Below are positions 60,901 through 64,000 of a DNA stretch of 64,000 bases, in pieces (position 1 is the first letter of the stretch; the number at the start of each line of letters is the position of its first letter). Source of the stretch: Arcicella aurantiaca (GTDB lineage Bacteria; Bacteroidota; Bacteroidia; Cytophagales; Spirosomataceae); assembly GCF_003148625.1 (NCBI RefSeq), contig NZ_QGGO01000007.1, positions 91,737 to 155,736 on the forward strand, given 5' to 3'. The translations under genes were made by a program, and so were the position numbers. Under the pieces are notes generated by a model, which had not been told where the DNA came from, searched no databases, and saw nothing but the letters and a program-made list of their open reading frames with translations.

Positions 60901-61149
60901 TTGGGTTGTATAACCTACCGATGAAAATACTAAAACGCCATTCTCATCTGCTACCGCAATTTTAAAATTCCCAGATGCGTCGCTGGTAACACCACGAGCT
61001 GAATTTTTGAGTAAAATGCTTACTCCCGGAATACCTGAACCCGAAACGCCATCGGTAACAAGTCCCGTAATCACCCTGTCTTGAGCAAATCCCATTAAAG
61101 AGACTAAAGACAACATGATGATTTTCGATAATAGTCGAATTGCTTTCAT
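57967..61149 (-). CDS. SusC/RagA family TonB-linked outer-membrane transporter
   Basis: A 1060-residue TonB-dependent importer. Signal peptide (MLSLVSLMGFAQ), a carboxypeptidase-regulatory-like domain (about 25-100: ITGLVTDGVSGSGIPGVSIL), the SusC box SLDEVVVVGYGTQKKANVTG, a plug (about 115-230, DASSAAIYGSRAANGVVLIT) and the 22-strand barrel ending in FGVNLTF. It forms the channel covered by the SusD lid encoded next. There is no FecR/sigma pair or two-component regulator nearby. Confidence 0.97.
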   Translation of the reverse strand: MKAIRLLSKIIMLSLVSLMGFAQDRVITGLVTDGVSGSGIPGVSILLKNSARGVTSDASGNFKIAVADENGVLVFSSVGYTTQQVSINSRSIINIALSPDTKSLDEVVVVGYGTQKKANVTGSMANFNAKDLDQRPVARVDQALIGQLAGVSVKQTSGTPGKGFSVQVRGSGSISASNEPLYVIDGFPLETSGQNASGGFSTGNPLDNLNPNDIENIQVLKDASSAAIYGSRAANGVVLITTKKGQDSKAKISLNVYSGITKATRMLDMLNAEEWIDRATEMINAQWVASGTGRTASQTTAERRAILKLAGTAVNTSLMLDDRWTQEGHPGLTYIDWQKEAFRTGMVKNYQLSASGGNANVKYYVSGNLLNQDGTTLNTFYKNYSARANVEVKANEKLKFGINLAPSYSEANDPGIEGKDAIIHIVAGMTPVQEANAGLDANTGAFPSYAWSVSRNSPIRQLENNVGLTKNFRTLFSTYVDYELLKGLTFRSSINFDNTDASTKRYSPDWVNGSQTARLNTPGISTSGSFSTLRKQTIVNENTLSYNTTIAKDHDLSTVIGYAYNLTKLATSTMSSAGGFNSSTITTLNAAASVTGNTNETQNVLLSYFGRVQYGFKGKYLLSASLRRDGSSRFGDNNKWGLFPSASVGWRLSEEDFMKNVSAVSELKLRASWGQAGNYNIGDYSSIATLGFANYTFGAAQVGGQSPNRISNPDLTWEKSQTIDVGVDVGFLKNRFTAAFDYYTKKNTDLLLNVPVPLATGFATSLTNIGEVLNQGWEFELTSRNINQGAFQWTTSVNLSHNENKVVHLAPGDAQIYIPSSFDIPHSVLKVGDPMYAFYVVKMTGILSQADIDNKVALYGTQTAGDPKYFDANNDGKIDANDRVYAGKPNPDLIYGITNTLKYKGFDLSVLVQGQTGGSVYSLFGRAVDRTGQGYTDNALGIYRNRWRSAENPGEGLRGKAYSTFGRIKNTDWLWSSDYWRIRNITVGYDLGKIVSKKYLQGARIYATAENWFGADQYKGGWNPDAINTNLSGDASFPQGGDYGGLPLARSIIFGVNLTF

Positions 61150-61266
61150 ATACTTTAAAATGAATTGTTTGGAAAAATTGTAATCTAAATTTTAAATGGG
61201 TAAAAAACGGTGTTAATCTGACACAAATAATATTGGCAAGTCGCATCTATATTTCAACACCAAAAC

Positions 61267-62346
61267 CTAAGGCTCTATTTTGAAAACAAAACCTGAGGAT
61301 GTCATATAATTTCCACCTTGTGTGGTGGTGAAAAGATAAGCTGGTTTGCCATCTTTCATTAATATCTGTGGGCGTTCAAATCTACCATAGCGAGTCAAGT
61401 AGGCGGGAGGAGGAGCTTGTTTAAAATAAGTGTCTGCTCCGTGATAGGCAATTTTGGGTTTTGCCCAATGAAGACCATCTTTCGACTCAAAGTATAATCC
61501 TACTTCATGGTTAAAGAAACCCATATCACGCATTATCATTTTGAATTTCTTTTTCTCATAATAGATATAAGCATCTTCCACTTGTCGGTTTTCACCATAT
61601 CCCGAAAAATCTACAATTGGATTTCCTTCATATCTTACGTAAGGGCCTTCAAGGTTTTTGGCAATAGCTAAGCCGTATTTTCGATTTCCTCTAATACTTG
61701 GATTTTTTGCTTCGTTGTATTCTTTGGTATTCCAAGATTTGTAATAAAGCCAATATTCACCATTTGGATGCTTCAAAAAAGCGGGGTTTGTAGTACAGTG
61801 GTCATCCCATGAACCATCCGAACCTGCTTCTAATAAAGGGCTGTCAGGGCGTTTCCAAGGACCATCCAAAGAATCAGCAGTGGCTAAGCCAATGCGTTTT
61901 GTATTGGTTTTTCCGTTTGAATTGCCCATGTAAAACAAGCAATATTTACCATCAATAAACTGAATGTGAGGATTATGGCAAGTTGTGCCATCCCAAAAAC
62001 CTGCACCTCTTGGAGCAAGGATAGTTTCAACGTATTTGAATTCTGATTCTGGACTATCAGCTACTGCATGAGCAATTTCTGATTTATGAATCCATCCCCC
62101 CATCTTATATTTATCTGCCCATCTCGAATAAAATACGTGAACTTTGCCATCTGGGGCATAAATAGGAGCGTTACACCAAACGTAATATCCTTCGGTTTGT
62201 AGTATTCTGCCGATAGGTTTTAGTTTTTTACAGAAATCAGAAATATCTTTTTTGCCAAACGGAACATCTGCTTTTAACTCTTCAATATTTATGAGAGAAA
62301 GTCCTGCAAGTGTTCCTAAGAAATTTCTTCTACTTACATTTTTCAT
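61267..62346 (-). CDS. Tat-exported beta-propeller glycoside hydrolase-like protein
   Basis: A 359-residue exported protein. The N-terminal SRRNFLGTLAGLSL is a twin-arginine signal. The body has the repeating blades of a five-bladed propeller of the GH43/GH32/GH117-like clans: VWCNAPIYAPDGKVHVFYSR, TCHNPHIQFIDGKYCLFYMG, TTNPAFLKHPNGEYWLYYKS, QVEDAYIYYEKKKFKMIMRD. Acidic residues in APD, DG-x-x and VEDA positions are candidates for catalysis. The exact family and substrate are not clear. It is upstream of susC on the same strand, 117 bases away, forming a three-gene utilisation locus. Confidence 0.85.
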   Translation of the reverse strand: MKNVSRRNFLGTLAGLSLINIEELKADVPFGKKDISDFCKKLKPIGRILQTEGYYVWCNAPIYAPDGKVHVFYSRWADKYKMGGWIHKSEIAHAVADSPESEFKYVETILAPRGAGFWDGTTCHNPHIQFIDGKYCLFYMGNSNGKTNTKRIGLATADSLDGPWKRPDSPLLEAGSDGSWDDHCTTNPAFLKHPNGEYWLYYKSWNTKEYNEAKNPSIRGNRKYGLAIAKNLEGPYVRYEGNPIVDFSGYGENRQVEDAYIYYEKKKFKMIMRDMGFFNHEVGLYFESKDGLHWAKPKIAYHGADTYFKQAPPPAYLTRYGRFERPQILMKDGKPAYLFTTTQGGNYMTSSGFVFKIEP

Positions 62347-62618
62347 TATCTTAATCGCTTCAAACCCAACACATTATTTGCACATTTACTTTATTTTTTT
62401 GTAAAATAACTTATACCGATTTCATTAACCCCCATGTAGTATCCTGCTAATCCCTAAAAAACTTGGAATAGTACAAGGTTATTTTTTATAAACAGATTTT
62501 GTCCTATTTTAAGTTAATAATGCCTTTTGTATCATAAGCAGTTATGAAGAGGTAATATCAGAAAAATTAAAATTGTAAAAACTGTAATCTAAAATTATGG
62601 CTTTTGTAATTTTACGCC

Positions 62619-63956
62619 ATGAACACAATACTTATCCTCAATGCCCAAGTTGTCAACGAAGGCAAAATCGAAACGAAAGACGTTTTTGTGAAAGACGGCT
62701 TAATTGATAAAATTGGAACAGGGTTATCTGGCTTACAAGCCGATAACGTTATTGATGCAAAAGGAAAATACCTTTTCCCAGGAGTTATTGATGACCAAGT
62801 ACACTTCCGTGAACCGGGACTTACGCATAAAGCTTGTATTCACTCAGAAGCACGTGCAGGTGTGGCGGGTGGCGTTACCACTTTTATGGAAATGCCCAAT
62901 ACTGTTCCGAATGCCCTGACTCAAGACCTTTTGGCGGATAAATACGAAATTGCTGCTCGTACATCTTTAGCGAATTACTCATTTTATATGGGAGTTTCTA
63001 ATGATAATCTTGAAGAGGCTTTAAAGACAAATCCAGAAAATGTTTGCGGATTGAAGGTATTTATGGGTTCTTCTACGGGAAATATGTTGGTAGATAATGA
63101 ACAAACGCTGGATAATATTTTTTCAAAAAGTTCATTATTAATTGCCACTCACTGCGAAGTAGAAGGAATTATCAAAGCCAATACAGAAATCTACAAACAG
63201 AAATTTGGGGATAATCCTCATCCAAGAGTTCACCCAGAAATTCGTAGTGTAGAGGCGTGTTACAATTCGTCGTCAATGGCAATTGAATTGGCAAAAAAAC
63301 ATAATACTCGTTTACATATTTTACATATTTCGACAGGAGACGAAACGGAATTATTTAGAAATGATATTCCTTTAAAAGAAAAGAGAATTACGTCAGAAGT
63401 TTGTGTTCACCACCTGTATTTTGATGCTCGTGATTATGAAACGTTGGGAAATCAAATAAAATGTAATCCTGCCATCAAAGCCGACGGACATAAACAAAGA
63501 ATTTTCCAAGCATTATTAGACAATAAAATCGACGTTATTGCTACCGACCACGCTCCACATTTATGGTCGGAAAAAGAAAATCCTTATTGGTCGTCTCCAT
63601 CAGGTTTGCCATTGGTGCAACATCCTTTGAATTTGATGTTAGAGTTTTATCACGAAGGCAAAATTTCATTAGAACGTATTGCTGAAAAAATGTCTCATGC
63701 CGTTGCCGACTGTTTCCAAATTTCAAAACGTGGATATATTCGTGAAGGTTATTGGGCAGATTTAGTGTTGGTAGATTTAGAAAACACGACGACTGTTTCA
63801 AAAGAAAACGTTTATTACCAATGTGGATGGTCACCATTAGAAGGTAAAACTTTTAATTCTACCATTACTCATACCATTGTTTCAGGACATTTAGCCTTTG
63901 AAAATGGTCAATTTAACGAAAGTGTACAAGGTAAAAGATTGTTATTTGAAAGATAG
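62619..63956 (+). CDS. pyrC: Dihydroorotase (class I type)
   Basis: Metal-dependent ring-forming enzyme of pyrimidine synthesis. In the 445-residue amidohydrolase barrel the motif normally DxHxHxR reads VIDDQVHFREPG, so the first metal His is Gln. Other ligands are in place: the Lys to be carboxylated in CGLKVFMGSS, His in IATHCEVE and LHILHIST, and Asp in VIATDHAPH. VTTFMEMPNT fits too. I recall the Q substitution in other Bacteroidota members. Family alternatives such as allantoinase or hydantoinase are less likely. Confidence 0.88.
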   Translation: MNTILILNAQVVNEGKIETKDVFVKDGLIDKIGTGLSGLQADNVIDAKGKYLFPGVIDDQVHFREPGLTHKACIHSEARAGVAGGVTTFMEMPNTVPNALTQDLLADKYEIAARTSLANYSFYMGVSNDNLEEALKTNPENVCGLKVFMGSSTGNMLVDNEQTLDNIFSKSSLLIATHCEVEGIIKANTEIYKQKFGDNPHPRVHPEIRSVEACYNSSSMAIELAKKHNTRLHILHISTGDETELFRNDIPLKEKRITSEVCVHHLYFDARDYETLGNQIKCNPAIKADGHKQRIFQALLDNKIDVIATDHAPHLWSEKENPYWSSPSGLPLVQHPLNLMLEFYHEGKISLERIAEKMSHAVADCFQISKRGYIREGYWADLVLVDLENTTTVSKENVYYQCGWSPLEGKTFNSTITHTIVSGHLAFENGQFNESVQGKRLLFER

Positions 63957-63958
63957 AA

Positions 63959-64000
63959 ACAGTTATCAGTTAACAGTTATCAGTTATCAGTTAACAGTTA
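63959..64000. repeat. CAGTTATCAGTTAACAG word array at the window edge
   Basis: Overlapping copies of CAGTTATCAGTTAACAGTTA fill the last 42 bases. Related words occur at 3791-3822. The array may continue beyond the window and may be one arm of a hairpin. Confidence 0.8.

Noticed and set aside
1..64000. tRNA, rRNA, CRISPR array, prophage or integrative element
   Set aside because: I found no tRNA-like GTTCRANYC arms in gaps, no spaced direct repeats, and no integrase, phage structural or conjugation genes.

Overview
This window reads as chromosomal DNA of a low-GC member of the Bacteroidota, most likely a Cytophagales bacterium (an Emticicia/Arcicella/Flectobacillus-type genus is an inference only). 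The reasons are a PorU-PorV pair of the type IX secretion system, the gliding proteins GldE and GldH, a SusC/SusD pair, a RicT protein next to GldH, the Bacteroidota-only small proteins DUF4295 and DUF2795, and repeated Bacteroidota promoter -7 boxes of the form TAnnTTTG. I see no tRNA, rRNA, CRISPR array, insertion sequence or prophage; this is mostly ordinary core chromosome with a few accessory patches.

Layout. 1-9 kb: the end of a respiratory complex I cluster (nuoK, nuoL cut by the window edge), a DnaQ-like exonuclease, a polyprenyl synthase, a rhomboid protease, CutC, a DUF2795 protein, leucyl aminopeptidase and an ATP-grasp enzyme. 8.7-19 kb: a LytTR regulator, a membrane protein of unknown function, then the well-known Bacteroidota neighbourhood gldE-ssb-mutY / HU-TPR-small basic protein-rng, with an unrelated lipoprotein where gldD is often found. 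18-27 kb: an Rpn-type nuclease, a SprT-like protein, the secretion pair porU-porV, a solitary inactive M16 peptidase homologue, and rpmG-DUF4295. 27-38 kb: a large outer-membrane protein, panB, an RluA pseudouridine synthase, a Rieske-DUF5777-YceI operon with an Rrf2 regulator upstream, an OmpA-like lipoprotein, a WG-repeat protein, a Lon-N protein and gldH. 38-47 kb: ricT with a long repetitive tail, purD, recQ, a DUF4160/DUF2442 pair, kdsD, a DUF4293 membrane protein, rpsG and rpsL. 47-56 kb is the most accessory-looking part: a PQQ-type sugar dehydrogenase, two divergent repeat lipoproteins, fabG-maoC, two tandem paralogous secreted proteins, a candidate Cys-rich micropeptide, a coiled-coil pair with a PspA-like membrane member, and a VapBC toxin-antitoxin module. 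56-64 kb: a small polysaccharide-utilisation locus (SusD, SusC, Tat-exported beta-propeller hydrolase) and a dihydroorotase.

The non-coding layer is as notable as the genes. Many gaps between genes carry long inverted repeats of two kinds: compact near-perfect palindromes, often serving as bidirectional terminators between convergent genes, and looser hairpins whose arms are built from short repeated words such as TTAGGGATTAGG, GTGAATTAGTGATTTAG or CAGTTATCAGTTAACAG. The strongest single structural oddity is a pair of interlocked perfect inverted repeats at 35577-35643. The best candidates for an undescribed protein system are the coiled-coil/PspA-like pair at 53.7-55.6 kb and the divergent repeat lipoproteins at 48.8-50.6 kb.
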